Shown here: positions 1-10,590 of the stretch, piece by piece | How positions within the stretch are numbered: position 1 is the first letter of the stretch | Layout: every line of letters starts with the position of its first letter | DNA from: Phaeoceros laevis | Taxonomy: Eukaryota > Anthocerotophyta > Anthocerotopsida > Notothyladales | Length of the DNA: 37,377 nt | Assembly: GCA_049999765.1 (NCBI GenBank) | Contig: JBNGIQ010008744.1 | Span: 1-37,377, forward strand | Direction: 5' to 3' | The notes under the pieces: model-generated | What the model saw: only the letters and a program-made list of their open reading frames with translations | The model's database searches: none | Told to the model about the DNA's origin: nothing | Translations under genes and position numbers: made by a program

Positions 1-600
1 TACTTATTGTGTATCCTATGTGTCAACAATGTGTCTATAAAAAATAAATTTATGATTGAAGCCTAGTATAAGTTTTTGTATGGGACAATACATCCATTAT
101 CCATCAAAGTACATATAGAAAAGAGCACATTTCAATGATACATTGAACTATTATTTCAGCGTTGTACTTTGCAAGTGTGAACTACTAACAACTAGGCTTT
201 CTTGCAAGTCATTCTTTCAAATAGTATAATAAGTATATTTGTTTGTCATCGATAGAGCAGCGAATCTACACCTTCCTTGCAAAGGGTGTTATGAATTTAT
301 TGGGATGGCTAAAGGACATTGTCTATGATTAAAATACTAATTGTATTTGAAGATATAGTGTAAGTAACTTCTAGATATATACACATTAATCGAAATAAAT
401 ATTGCCTAAAGCGTAAATTATTGAGAATATCGAGATTCGCACAACGCATGTGAAGTGGTTGAAAAAGCAATTTCTAGAATTTTTTATAATATACTGTATT
501 TATTTTTTGGCAATTTGGTAGGTTAGGGCATGTTGCTTCCTACATTTATTAACATCAAACTCTACATTTGTAAAAGGATCCAAATACCAAAACTTTTACA
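1..600. other. AT-rich intergenic DNA, no gene seen
   Basis: The stretch upstream of the first lectin gene is strongly AT-rich with frequent stops in all frames. No coding exon, RNA gene or clear repeat is visible. It presumably carries the promoter of the lectin gene at 601, but no element can be singled out with confidence. Confidence 0.5.
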
Positions 601-1050
601 ATGGTTGCAAATTTAAGATCTGCAACTATATACACGAGAAGCATATGTAGCTTGAGATTTGGATGGATACTACTTCCAATCCAAGCTATGATCATAGCCA
701 TACTAACCAGCCGAGTAGCTAGTGTGGACTATCTGAAGGAAGGCACTAAACTTCTTTCTGGAGAATCTTTGGTATCGGGGCTGCTTCAGTTGACTATGCT
801 TTCAGATTGCAATTTAGTGCTTACTAAACAAAGTGTACAAGTTTGGGCATCACAAACATCCGGATGGGGACATGATTGCACACTTAATATGCAAATTAAT
901 GGAAACTTAGAGGTTATTAACAACTTTAATATAATAATATGGCAGTCGAGGACGAGTAGTCCGGCTAAAGGCAATTCGTACATGCTGAAAATTGAAGAGG
1001 ACATCTATGGGCGCGGAGGGGTGGCTGTGATCTACCTGACCACAATTATA
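601..1050 (+). CDS. Bulb-type (GNA-like) lectin domain protein, 3' end lost in gap
   Basis: A single uninterrupted reading frame of 150 codons runs from the ATG at 601 into an assembly gap, so the C-terminus is unknown. Residues about 22-42 are hydrophobic and end in ASRVAS-like small residues, which fits a secretory signal peptide after a basic N-terminus. The rest resembles one bulb-type mannose-binding lectin domain: a LxSGESLxSG start, then strands such as MLSDCNLVL and MQINGNLEVI, and a conserved Trp in VWASQT. In this family each sugar pocket has the pattern QxDxNxVxY. Here the pockets are degenerate (SDCNLVLT, INGNLEVIN), so mannose binding is doubtful. A second lectin-like gene faces it at 1844-2302. 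Family membership is fairly sure; the function is not. Confidence 0.65.
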
Positions 1051-1150
1051 NNNNNNNNNNNNNNNNNNNNNNNNNNNNNNNNNNNNNNNNNNNNNNNNNN
1101 NNNNNNNNNNNNNNNNNNNNNNNNNNNNNNNNNNNNNNNNNNNNNNNNNN
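1051..1150. other. Assembly gap (100 N)
   Basis: Exactly 100 unknown bases interrupt the first lectin gene. The round number is typical of a scaffold gap of unknown real size, so the missing lectin C-terminus and any sequence between the two lectin genes cannot be judged. Confidence 0.99.
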
Positions 1151-1843
1151 ACAATTAACCCACGTCCTAACATATGGTTTTGATTATTGTGATTTGCTCT
1201 AAAGCTTACAAGACATGTTTGAAGCATGAGTTTGCATAGTGTGCACACTTGTAGCCTTGTACGTGTTGTATTCCTTAAAAGAAATTTCCAACATCATCAA
1301 GTTTCTTATTCTTTTCCATTCTATGGAAAATTTTTAAAAAAATTTAGATTTGTTGTTCCAGTCTGTATTCTGAAACTTTCAACGTACTCAAGTTATTACT
1401 CCATTCTATAAAACTTGGTAGGATTGGGGTGCTTATTATACTTGATTCAATTATTAATCAATCAGCCAACTTGATTGTAATAGATAGAAAATTATCAAGA
1501 TGGTATAAATTATAATTAGATGATCAATACACTCAGTTATTACATTATAATCCTTTTGTATAAAATATTCTTATATTAAGATGCTTCATCACAAGAGATA
1601 GAACTTAAAGATTGAAGTTTGCAGGTTGTTCTGTGATTAATAAAATAATATAGATCCTTATATGTTTCATTGTTGAGGAAGTAAAGTAAATCTCCAGATG
1701 TCCTTCCACATCTTAGTGCAACAATAAAGGTGGAATGACGGGTGATATGCATGTATCTACTTGAATTAATGTGTGAGAGGCAAAATATCATAGATAATAT
1801 GCTATTCATGAATGTGCAATAACCACAAGTGATGAAAGAGAAG
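1151..1843. other. AT-rich spacer between convergent lectin genes
   Basis: No convincing coding sequence is visible. The left part may include the end and 3' untranslated region of the first lectin gene, which enters the gap just upstream. The right part is the 3' flank of the minus-strand lectin gene. Longer open frames here are AT-rich, unlike any family I recognise, and partly antisense to the second lectin. Confidence 0.4.
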
Positions 1844-2302
1844 TTAGGTGCTCCAAACAGATTCAAGCCGTGTAATTTCATTATTTCGGATTTTGTGAAA
1901 AATACGAGCATGGCCATTTGCAAGAAGTCGAAAATAATAGTAGTCGTTCTCATTGTGTCCCCTATTAACTGAATTGGTGAACCATGCTAGATATATAGCA
2001 CTTCCTCCCCATGGAGTATAAGCATATCCGTACATAACTAGGCTCCCATCCTCTTGCATTGTAACAAAACAATTAGCATACATTACGTTGCTCTGAGCAA
2101 CCCATATTTGTGTGAACTCGTTGTGTTCTCCCTCATGAACTATGGATATTTCACAAGTGGGTTTTACATGTAAGGAGTAAGCACCCTCCACCAATATTTG
2201 CCCTGGAAATAGAACTTGTCCTTGTTCTAATGTGTTGGTAGCTTGTGCAGAAAATAGGACAAAGGTGAAAATAGAAAGCATAACCACCATATCATAGCTC
2301 AT
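1844..2302 (-). CDS. Bulb-type (GNA-like) lectin-like secreted protein
   Basis: This intronless frame of 152 aa begins at the ATG at 2302. The frame stays open further upstream, but that stretch lacks family similarity and the chosen ATG opens directly into a signal peptide: residues about 5-22 are hydrophobic and end near SAQAT. The mature part begins with LEQGQVLFPGQILVEG, the standard first strand of bulb-type lectins. The second subdomain has QEDGSLVMYG, a near match to the mannose-pocket pattern QxDxNxVxY (Gly for Asn). The other two positions (CEISIVHEG and LANGHARIF) are degraded. Two Cys (in KPTCEIS and YANCFVT) sit about where the family disulfide is. The length suits a single-domain GNA-like lectin. 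It converges on the lectin gene at 601, which looks like a diverged relative. Secretion is inferred; carbohydrate binding is uncertain. Confidence 0.7.
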   Translation of the reverse strand: MSYDMVVMLSIFTFVLFSAQATNTLEQGQVLFPGQILVEGAYSLHVKPTCEISIVHEGEHNEFTQIWVAQSNVMYANCFVTMQEDGSLVMYGYAYTPWGGSAIYLAWFTNSVNRGHNENDYYYFRLLANGHARIFHKIRNNEITRLESVWST

Positions 2303-2930
2303 GCTAGAATGATATAATAGATATAGATTATATAAAATAATCATTAATTTTTCAAAGAAACAACAAAAGTCAAAGTTTGTGGTTATTTGAATTAGTACTA
2401 GTTCAAGGCAATTTATACTAATACTAATTACTCTTCTAGGCCACCAAACTTGGTATTGCCAGCAGGATAAATGATTATATAACATCTAGATAAGGCATCT
2501 AGGACATTGTGGATGGCAGGCCGTTTGGCACAACTTCACAGAAGTTCTGAGTTTCAGAAGTCACAAGGGAAATTTATCACAAGTCTTTAGGGCCTGAGCT
2601 TCAGTCCAGTCGGTACTGGTCACTTAAGATGCACTGCGGCGCCAGCCGTTCCTCCTGGACAGACAGCGCTGAGGGGGCAAGGTATTCACGACGCCAATGG
2701 TCCCCTCCTGGAAGAACCAGTCCACAAGCTTGAGTGAATTGTCACACAGCTAAGCAGGTTACAATTTCACGTTGCCGCAACTTGGACTTGATTTTGCCAT
2801 AACTCTTGGGCGTCACTACTGGTCGATACCATGACGTACACTAACTCCACCTGGAAGAATCACTTCGACGCTTTTTGCGTTACAGTAGTGGCTTCAAGAT
2901 CCCCACCTCAACCAGGACAGCAGCCCTTCG
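2303..2930. other. Intergenic region with a base-composition boundary
   Basis: To about 2,500 the DNA is AT-rich like the lectin segment; from about 2,500 onward it becomes balanced to GC-rich like the rest of the window. The right part is the 3' flank of the GT8 gene. No open frame with recognisable content is present. Confidence 0.5.
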
Positions 2931-5013
2931 CTAGATGCTACTAGCCAGGTTGACAAACTTTTCGTCAAGTCTCAGTATGCCGTCGGCCGAAGGTGACAGA
3001 TAGCTCCACCATATATCAGCACATTCCCGGTGGCCACACAAGGAAATGATGTTCTCTCCTGCCAGTCTTAATCTCTCCCTTTTCCATGGCTTGAATTTCC
3101 CATTGAAATGCAAAATTTTGGCAGAATCTGCATGTGGAGAGATGAAGGGCGATTTCTTCGGTCTCTTCGACATCGTTTTCCGCATGTAATCTCGTTCAAG
3201 CTCGCTGAACTCGTGCCGCCCAAGCCCTCGAGTATTCCATGTCACATCCAGCTTCTCGTAGTCCCGGTATACTGAGAGAAGGAAGGGCGGTTGAGAAAGC
3301 CCATAACTACAGCAGGAAGAGGAGGTCAGTGAAATACCACAATCGCGTCATAAGAGTCGGAACTTGTAAGATGCAACTTCACTGGACATACACCTGTAAA
3401 GAGGCCGATCTGATTTTGCGTACTCCTCCATCCACCACTCAATCGCCTCCGTCAGCTTTTGTTTTCTCCATTCCCGAGTGTCCAGCACAAGAACACCTCG
3501 GTTGAACACACACGTCGTTAGGTCGTAAGTGTCTGCAGGTATCCAAGACTGCTGGCCTGCATACTTTGCCCGTAAGCTCTCCAGCAAATTGGCGTTGAAG
3601 TAGATCTCGAGGCGCTGCATACAATCTTCTACGGCTGCAACAGCATGACCCTGAAGATCCATTCTCACCAGCTCCTCAATATCACCCTGCAGTCATTCAA
3701 AGACCCATCAAACTTGAACGCTGCGAGTGAACAAATACCTAGAGTCTCTGACCTAGATTACTCATTATACGTTAATCCATGAGCACACATGCCTCGAACG
3801 GAGAGCCAATTGGTTGGATAAGAAAGCTTCCAATACAGCAGGCTGCCCACTTCCCTTCTAACTTGTCCTCCGCCAGCAAACTTTAAACAACTTTTTTGCA
3901 AAACCAGCCAGAGTATATAACTTTATAGCACACTGCACAAATAAAGCGGGGCCACATTCAGCCACAAATCCACAGCGAGCTCAAAGACATGCCTTTCACT
4001 ACTGCACACTGCAGCTGCCTGCCTAAAACTAGAACAATATTCGGAAGCAACATGCCATACCTGCACAACAGTGTCGGTGTCCAGATAGACAATTCTGTCC
4101 ACATCACCATAGAGTTGGGCAAGGTAAAACGGTACAAAGTTGTATGGGCTGGTCAGCTCCTGCCTTGTCTTGCTGTCATTTCGAAAGGCTATCCGCTTTT
4201 GCATTCGGTCAAAATCAAAATCTTTTCTGCGCAACAACCAAGGGCTCTCAAAGTCCTGTTCCTCAACTGCCACTCCATCCTTTGCTCAAACCTAAAACTG
4301 CTGTTGCCTAGGAACAAAATGCATCGCTCTCAGACTAGGAAACAACTCTGCTCCGGGTGATGCATACCTGGATATCTCCAAGTGAACGTCTGGGAAGAGT
4401 TCCTTCAATTTTGACCAGTACTGCTGCACGGGGGGAACAATCAAGTGGAAGAAAATGCGCTCGGGGTGCCTGCAATTCCAGGGCAAACAAAGCACGCATT
4501 AGGGGGTAGAGCGGGAAACCGCAGAGCCACGACTTTGTGGACGGCACGGCCAAACCAGTATCCAAGAAATGACCTGGCATTGACAATGGTGGAGTTGATC
4601 AGCACGGCCAGCGGACGGCGATCTGGTTCATCAGTGCTGAGAAAAACATGCACCGAACGATCCCTCGAGTTCCTGAACACCTCCCCACCACTGGCAACAT
4701 CTTCATCCTCCACCTGGCCCTGCTGCTCCTCCAACCCAGCAGTCTTCACCCCTGTCCCCACACCGGCGTGCTGCCCTAATTGCCAATCCCCCCCCACCTC
4801 GTAACCGGGGACACGATCCGTGGGATGGCGGAAGTGCGCGACCGGCAACAGCTGCACCAGCAGGAAGGATGCGCACAGCAGCAGCGCCAGCATGGGCAAG
4901 AGTGGCCATGGCGTGAGAGCAGGTGCCACCGCCTCTGGCATGCCCGCCAGCCGAAAGGGGTCTCGCTCTACACCACGCCTACGGAGTATGCCCGACACCA
5001 GCTCCACAATCAT
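2931..5013 (-). CDS. GT8 family glycosyltransferase, type II membrane protein
   Basis: Five exons, 4574-5013, 4368-4469, 4061-4226, 3394-3686 and 2931-3306, join with matching phases into 458 aa. Residues about 37-59 form one hydrophobic membrane anchor after a short basic N-terminus, as in Golgi type II enzymes. The catalytic GT8 domain follows: INSTIVNAR, then NFVPFYLAQL, the metal-binding DxD motif at about 230-232 (YLDTDTVVQ), GDIEEL opening exon 4, CVFNRGVLV, and the HFNGKFKPW motif at about 400-408 that binds donor phosphate in GT8 enzymes. The spacing recalls the GLT8D/GATL side of the family rather than GAUT or galactinol synthase. Donor and acceptor sugars cannot be read from sequence. 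The acceptor of intron 2 is the least certain junction: 4226 restores phase but has a weak pyrimidine tract. Confidence 0.85.
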
Positions 5014-5015
5014 TT

Positions 5016-5027
5016 TCACTCCGCCAT
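5016..5027 (-). promoter_or_regulatory. Three-codon upstream ORF (Met-Ala-Glu-stop) before the GT8 start
   Basis: An ATG at 5027 opens a frame of three codons and stops two bases before the GT8 start codon at 5013. If it lies in the mRNA, ribosomes would terminate almost on top of the main ATG, a layout that can lower or tune translation by reinitiation. The transcription start is not known, so its presence in the mRNA is inferred. Confidence 0.4.
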
Positions 5028-5365
5028 ATCTAGCTCGGAATGCTTGCCTCCCTTCCTCAAACGATGAGCATGAGACAGAAAAACAAACCTAGCATATACG
5101 TAAGATCCTCATCCTGTTTCATGGCAGAATGCCTTCTCCAGCTATCCAAAGGCGAGCTTTGCGCCATGCGACTGGGGTATCAGAACAGTGTACGCGGTGG
5201 AATCAGAAAGCAGTTCAGCGGTCTCGCAGGATCGTTGATGAATCCTACATACCTTCATCATCGTGTCTCAGCTACTACAGTCTGAAACTCTCGCACTCGA
5301 GGCATTTGCAAGAAACGCTGATTCAAGTTACGATATGTACACGGTTCGATTAGACGAACTCGAGT

Positions 5366-6157
5366 TTACATTACCTTGTTCGTCCTGGGGTTGCGAACGA
5401 ACCAGTCGATGGCCTTGCGCGCCATGTTAGGCGGCACGGTGTGCGGCCCCTCGAACTCCTCGTACAGCACTTCGTAGCCCATTCTGCGCAGCTGCGGCAC
5501 CAGGCGGCGGCTGCAGCGGTTGATGGGAAGCACGCCGTCCTTGGTGCCGGCAGAGATGAAGACACCGCGCGGTCGGCCCACCAGCTCCGGTGGCACCATG
5601 AAGCCGGGCGTGAAGGCCAGGACGTGCGTGAAGAGGTCGGCGTTGGCCAGGCCCAGCGACAGCGCGTACGACGCGCCGTCGGAGAAGCCCGCGACCGCGA
5701 GGCGCGCCGGATCCACCTCGTAGCTGCTCATCGCCTGCGCCAGCGCGCGGTCGATGAAGGCGACGTCCGGCCCGAACTGGCCCCCTCCGCCCCGGATACA
5801 GTCCCAGGTGGAACCGCGCGAGTCCACGGCCAGCACGACGGCGCCCGCGCAGTTCGCCTCGTGCTGCACGATTCCCAGCCCGTTACGCGCATCCGCGCCC
5901 ACGCCGTGGAGCATGAGGATGAGCGGCGCGGGGCCGGGCGCGCTCACCGCGCTGCTGGGCGCGGAGATGAGCCCGTCGCGCCTGCTGCCCAGCCCCAGCG
6001 GGTGCAGCCCCTTCTGCGCCGCGCGCGTCTGCTGGACCGTCCCCGACCGCACCCGCAGCCGGCTCGCTGCAGACATCTTCTCGCGGGGGCCGGCCGTACC
6101 GACGAGCGACGGCCTCTCCTTCTGCTCGGACGCAGCACCGGTACATTCGGAAGCCAT
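5366..6157 (-). CDS. Alpha/beta hydrolase (carboxylesterase/phospholipase-like)
   Basis: A single-exon frame gives 263 aa from the ATG at 6157; an in-frame ATG at 6238 would add 27 residues that could serve as organelle targeting. The fold is recognisable: an oxyanion-loop HGVG in LILMLHGVGADA, the nucleophile elbow GFSDGA (Ser about 159), an acid Asp in AGTKDGVLP (about 207) and the catalytic His in EGPHTVP (about 239). This order and the C-terminal AIDWFV helix match the phospholipase/carboxylesterase (PF02230-like) or LpqC-type esterases. The substrate is unknown. The gene is intronless and much more GC-rich than its neighbours, so long open frames appear on every strand here. The last codons (ACG AAC AAG followed by GTAATG) form a good splice donor, so a further 3' exon between 5,014 and 5,365 is possible; I could not identify one. 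Confidence 0.8.
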   Translation of the reverse strand: MASECTGAASEQKERPSLVGTAGPREKMSAASRLRVRSGTVQQTRAAQKGLHPLGLGSRRDGLISAPSSAVSAPGPAPLILMLHGVGADARNGLGIVQHEANCAGAVVLAVDSRGSTWDCIRGGGGQFGPDVAFIDRALAQAMSSYEVDPARLAVAGFSDGASYALSLGLANADLFTHVLAFTPGFMVPPELVGRPRGVFISAGTKDGVLPINRCSRRLVPQLRRMGYEVLYEEFEGPHTVPPNMARKAIDWFVRNPRTNKVM

Positions 6158-6436
6158 AGCCGCGTGAGGCGAGCTTCGACGCAGATTAGCACCTTTGTTA
6201 TGGAAAGAGACGGCGAAAGGAGGAGGAAAGCAAGCCATGTGCCATGTGGAAGTTAGGCCCACCGCATCCGTTTTGTGCCACCGCGGAGACCCAGCGGCGC
6301 GCCACGTCCCGCACACTTGGTGACTGGATGTCTGTCCGCCTGCTCTGGTTGCAGGCAAAGAATGTCAGGACCAGGCTACCAGGCCGCGGCCGCTTTCTAG
6401 AAGCTTCTTGGGATTTTGATGGAATGTGAAACATGG

Positions 6437-8546
6437 TCAAATGTCAGTGAAGAATTTATAAGTTCCAATGTCTGTCACGATGAATCTGGCAGCCCCCACT
6501 GCCCCCAAAACGGCTACGATAGAGAACACTGCTGCAATTCCCAAGTTGAATCCTACGGTTACAACGTTGCGGGGCTTTCTGACAGCCAAGTAGGCCAGAA
6601 CGGGCAGGATGAAGTCCAGCGGGGTGAATCCGATGGCTCCGCACAGCGCTACAAAGTCGACCAGGAAGGGCATGGCTGCAGCCACCAGCGTCACCACAAC
6701 AATGTATGTTGCGGTCACAAACAGGCGTCCCAGCCCGTTTCGCACAGCGTAGGGGCCTTGTCTAGGATCCATCACCTTGTCAAGGACGAAGTCGTAGGTT
6801 GGACGACAGTAAATCTGCAGAGAGAGACAGTGCCATCATGCAATGAGAAGAGGAGGCAGAGCACATCTCGCTACAAAATGTGAAGTCTGTGAGAGGGGAG
6901 GAGGGTCAACCTGGTAACAGCCCAAAATCTGGATGATTGTGAAGATGTTAGCCATGACGATGGGCCATGTTGGAGTTGTGAGGGAGGATAGAATGAAGCC
7001 TTCAACGCTGGATCCAAATGCCCAGTAGCCAACAAAGGTCACCGACCAGTAGCACAATACGATGACAGTGTAGGCAAGGGAGGCCCCTCTGTACATGTTT
7101 CTTCGAGCTGGTTCCTTGACTGTTGACTGCAAAGCACGATTTTTTTATAAGGAAGGAGTGTCTGGCATAAGGTGCGAGACAGAAAGAAACAGCACGACAC
7201 TGAACTGCTTGTTACCTGTATCTCCGGGAGCATGGCATCGCCGAAGGAGAATGCCACTGTCCCCAGAGCACGGAATATGCCAAACACCTGCGTGGGTTTG
7301 GACCCATGCAAGTTGTAGTCTACAGTTGATCGATCCAGCATCTTCCCTGCAAACAGTCAAGCCTTGAACATGAGTTTGGAGACTGGGTTTCAAATATGAA
7401 GTGCAACATCTAGGGCTGTGCAGACAGAAGAGCAATTGCACCCCACCATTGTGTAAGGACATGCCAAAGGCAATTGCTGCGAAGCCCACTGTGCAAACCA
7501 TGCAGACCAGGTTCACAAGACGTAAGGAGTGGATGTCAGGGAGCTGCGAGAGAGCCAGCTCCACTAACCCAAATAGCACTATGAACTCCTGGAGTGTGAA
7601 GGTATTGTCGGATGAGTGAACATTGTAAACCGCCTGACATCATTGTCCCAGAATACAGTTAGAAATAACCTCACCAAATGGTCTCCTAGCATCCAGGGCC
7701 CAACAAGGTACATGAGAGCCCGAATACCAACCTTCATACTGAGCCCTGCAGCAATTTGGATGCTGATGTTATTGCCGAGGGACGCAACCTGCTGGAAGAC
7801 CACCACGCTCCAGTAACCAGGCTTGCCTGTGACACCCAGAAATTTCAACAAACTGTTAAGCCTGCTGGAAGTTCCTGCGAGCTAAAGAAGAAGACCTCAA
7901 ACTAGATCATGTTAGAAAACTAACCAAAGATGGCCCTCATCAGGTCTCTGTAGCTTGTGTGCTTCTTCCCATCGAACTCCCAGAGGGAAGCAACAAGAAT
8001 GCTCGAGTACCAGGATATCAAAGTACTCGCCACCAACATCACCGCCCCTGCATCCCTGGACTCGTCCTCCAAGTTAGCTGGCATTGTCGTGTCGGGCGCA
8101 TACTAAGGAGAGCCAAAATTTCAAGGCAGGGAACTGGAAAGAAGGGAAGGAAAACAACCTCCGTACCACCCCAAGGCCGCCATGGCGAAGGGAAGGGAAG
8201 CAAATGCCGGGGGTGTTGCGATTGTGGTGGCCACGTGAAAGGCAGCGGTGTACCAGGCTCCCACTCCCACTCTCACAAGCCGCCGAGTCCCATCTTCCGC
8301 TTGATATGAAGGCCTCAGGGTGAAATTGTACATGGTGTGAGGCAAGTACTTGAGGTCCGCCTTCGTGCCCTGCGGGACTGCGATCTCCCCGCCATCGCTC
8401 TGAAGTGCGTCCAAGTTGCGCCCATTGCCGCCCCCAGTGGTCCTCCCGGAGCCCGACCCCGAGACCGTGGCCAACGCCTCCTCATCGGAGACCAGGGAGT
8501 TGTGACTGTTGCCCAAGTCCGACGAATTGCGCCCCACAGAAGGCAT
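6437..8546 (-). CDS. AAAP-family amino acid permease, GABA transporter 1-like
   Basis: Seven exons, 8159-8546, 7925-8047, 7732-7826, 7447-7633, 7216-7346, 6911-7126 and 6437-6814, splice in phase to 505 aa. The start has an in-frame TGA two codons upstream. Residues 1 to about 90 are a polar, Gly/Ser-rich cytosolic tail. Membrane segments start with AWYTAAFHVATTIATPPAF and continue to the end, about 11 in the family. Family landmarks visible are ASLPFAMAALGW in TM1-2, LSQLPDIHSLR, GTVAFSFGDAMLPEIQ, GYWAFGSSVEGFIL, MANIFTIIQILG and the C-terminal GAIGFTPLDFILPVL. The closing sequence DIGTYKFFTDI parallels the end of plant GAT1-like proteins. AAAP members are proton-coupled amino acid importers, usually at the plasma membrane; GABA as substrate is inferred from the subfamily resemblance only. 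Its stop codon lies only about 280 bp from the hydrolase start. Confidence 0.9.
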
Positions 8547-9494
8547 AGCTCACTCGGCTCCGCATGCACAATTGCGATCCTCCAACCCACCAGATGCTTC
8601 TCAAATGGCAGAGGAGGAGAAAAGAAGATGCCGGGGAGCATCACCCACAGACTCCCAGAGCTTTAGGCACCGGGGAGGAGGCCTAGGAGGCCAAACGTAT
8701 GCTTCACGCCCTTCAACGCCTGGCCCCATGTCTTGTGAAATGCGGTGCCGGCCGCTAAGGAGTCTCCCCTCAGGCTGCTGCTTTGAGAAAAGCTCGTCGA
8801 GGTGAGCCAATTCCATGGATTAAACAATTGGCACCGTGGGCGGGGTTGCTCCTTCTTGGTGTGCGGGAAGTAGCTGAAACTGCCTCCCGCGTCATCATTG
8901 TGTCCCTAGCAAAGCCGGCAACGTAGTCGCCACAAAATGATGCCTCGGTTGAACACACAGATCGTGAGGCAGTGGCAGAAAATGATTGGAAGGAGACGGG
9001 ATACCACTTAATCCTGCTCCCGTCCCCAGTTGCAATGGAAAGACGGCAGCTCTCCCGCAGCCTCCGACTGAGGCTGGACGGCTGGACCTGACCGCTGTTC
9101 CTTTCACACTGTCAGCTGCAAGTAAGTCGAATACCCAAAATACCACGAACGTTCACCAGGTGGATCCCGTTTTAGGTTAATGCCATTTCATACAGTGAAT
9201 GTCTGACAGTAGTAACTTACAAATTGCACAGCTCACCGCTTGTATGATTCCAGGCAGGGAAAGCAGGTACACGAGACCCACGGCGAAGCAGTCAGCATAA
9301 TCGAGTTGTCTTCAAGAGGACGGCAGGGACGTGGTCAGTCACAAAGAATAGTCCAATGCCTGATTGCAACACTTTGGTTGCTGCAAAGTACAAGACGTGG
9401 TCTCAACGTCGTCATATTACAAAATTTGCTAAAATAAGTGAGCTAGATTCATGCACATTCACGTCAGCTAGAGTTTAGATGACGCCTTGTTCAA
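8547..9494. other. Intergenic: AAAP permease leader and MAGO 3' flank
   Basis: I see no protein-family similarity in either strand. The part nearest 8,546 must hold the promoter and leader of the permease; a non-coding 5' exon cannot be excluded. The part next to 9,495 is the 3' flank of the MAGO gene. Open frames up to about 80 codons exist on both strands but overlap each other and look random. Confidence 0.5.
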
Positions 9495-10219
9495 TTAGAT
9501 CGGTTTGATCTTGAAGTGGAGACCAATGAGAGAGAAGACAAAGCACTTCAAATCCTGCACCAGCAACACCACGCCAAGCTTAGTCCTCACGGGATCCAAA
9601 AACAATTACTTGGATACATCAGTGATACGAAGGTGTTGCCCTCTGAAACAATCAGTTTGACAGTATAAAACGGCCTCGCGCAAAACGCAACCAACCTGAA
9701 CTAGGTAGTAGAAAATTCGTAAACCCTCAGGATCCTTGCTACTCTGCACATCCAGAAGAGAACCGATTTTGGATGTGGTGAAAGAAATGTGCTCATTTCC
9801 CATAACAATCTCCAGCTCCTGCCGACCTACTCTGTCTGGTTCTGGCCAGTTATTGTCGTCCTCCTTCATCAACTGTGAACGCTCAAACAGCATGGATTAG
9901 GGTTCCGCAAAAATCCTCTGGCACCGGTCGTTAGACAACAAGCAAAAACAATTTGACCAACCTCGCTGTCTGCAATGATACGCCTGCACTCTCTCAAGAC
10001 CGCAGGAGTGAGGAAAACCTCCTTGCGGATCATGGTATCATTCTTGTAGTTCGAGTTGTTAGCGTATCGCAGCTTGCCATCGGGCCGGAACTCAAACTCA
10101 AGGAATTCGTGCCCGAACTTGCCCTTGTGACCGACGTAGTACCGCACATAAAATTCGCCCAGCTCTTCTACGGGCTGCGCCTGCTGGTCTCGCCCCCGCC
10201 CTTCCCTCTCCACGTTCAT
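9495..10219 (-). CDS. MAGO: MAGO nashi, exon-junction-complex core protein
   Basis: Three exons, 9962-10219, 9696-9872 and 9495-9554, join in phase to 164 aa. From residue 22 the sequence is almost textbook [95 protein letters not shown], and the terminal [12 protein letters not shown] pairs with Y14 (RBM8A); the dimer locks eIF4A3 onto spliced mRNA about 20-24 nt upstream of exon junctions and acts in mRNA export, localisation and nonsense-mediated decay. The ATG at 10219 gives a charged N-terminal extension ([13 protein letters not shown]) before the core, longer than the few residues usual in the family. Only about 520 bp separate its start from the WDR11 stop codon upstream. Confidence 0.97.
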
Positions 10220-10590
10220 GGTTGCCACAACCAGGGCCAGAGGCGCACTTTCTCCTACCTGCTTCAGTTATCCCGAACCCGCATTGAGGGCGTGGACAAA
10301 TACTTTAGGGTTCAGCGCTTCGGCAACCAGAATGCCTGGATGAAAGCTTGGGAAAGCAAGAAGGTTGTGGCACTAATTCATCAGTTGCATAACTTCATGA
10401 GTTAGTAACTTGATAAGGTCTAAATATGACCAAAGAATGCAATCTACCTACTTCCTGGCTTTTTTCACCCTTTAGAAGCTCAGAGAATCATGCTGCTAAA
10501 GCTGTCCTGTCCCCAGCTTCTATTCCGTCTACACAACATCTGGCATGGAGAAAGTGCCAGACCCAACATGAATTCGAACTGAGGCACTCA

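Noticed and set aside
907-1248. Minus-strand open frame running through the N gap
   Set aside because: It is open only because the gap has no readable stops, and it is antisense to the lectin gene.
5441-6256. Long plus-strand open frame (about 270 codons) over the hydrolase
   Set aside because: It is antisense to a clear alpha/beta hydrolase in GC-rich DNA where stops are rare; its product is Arg/His-rich without family resemblance.
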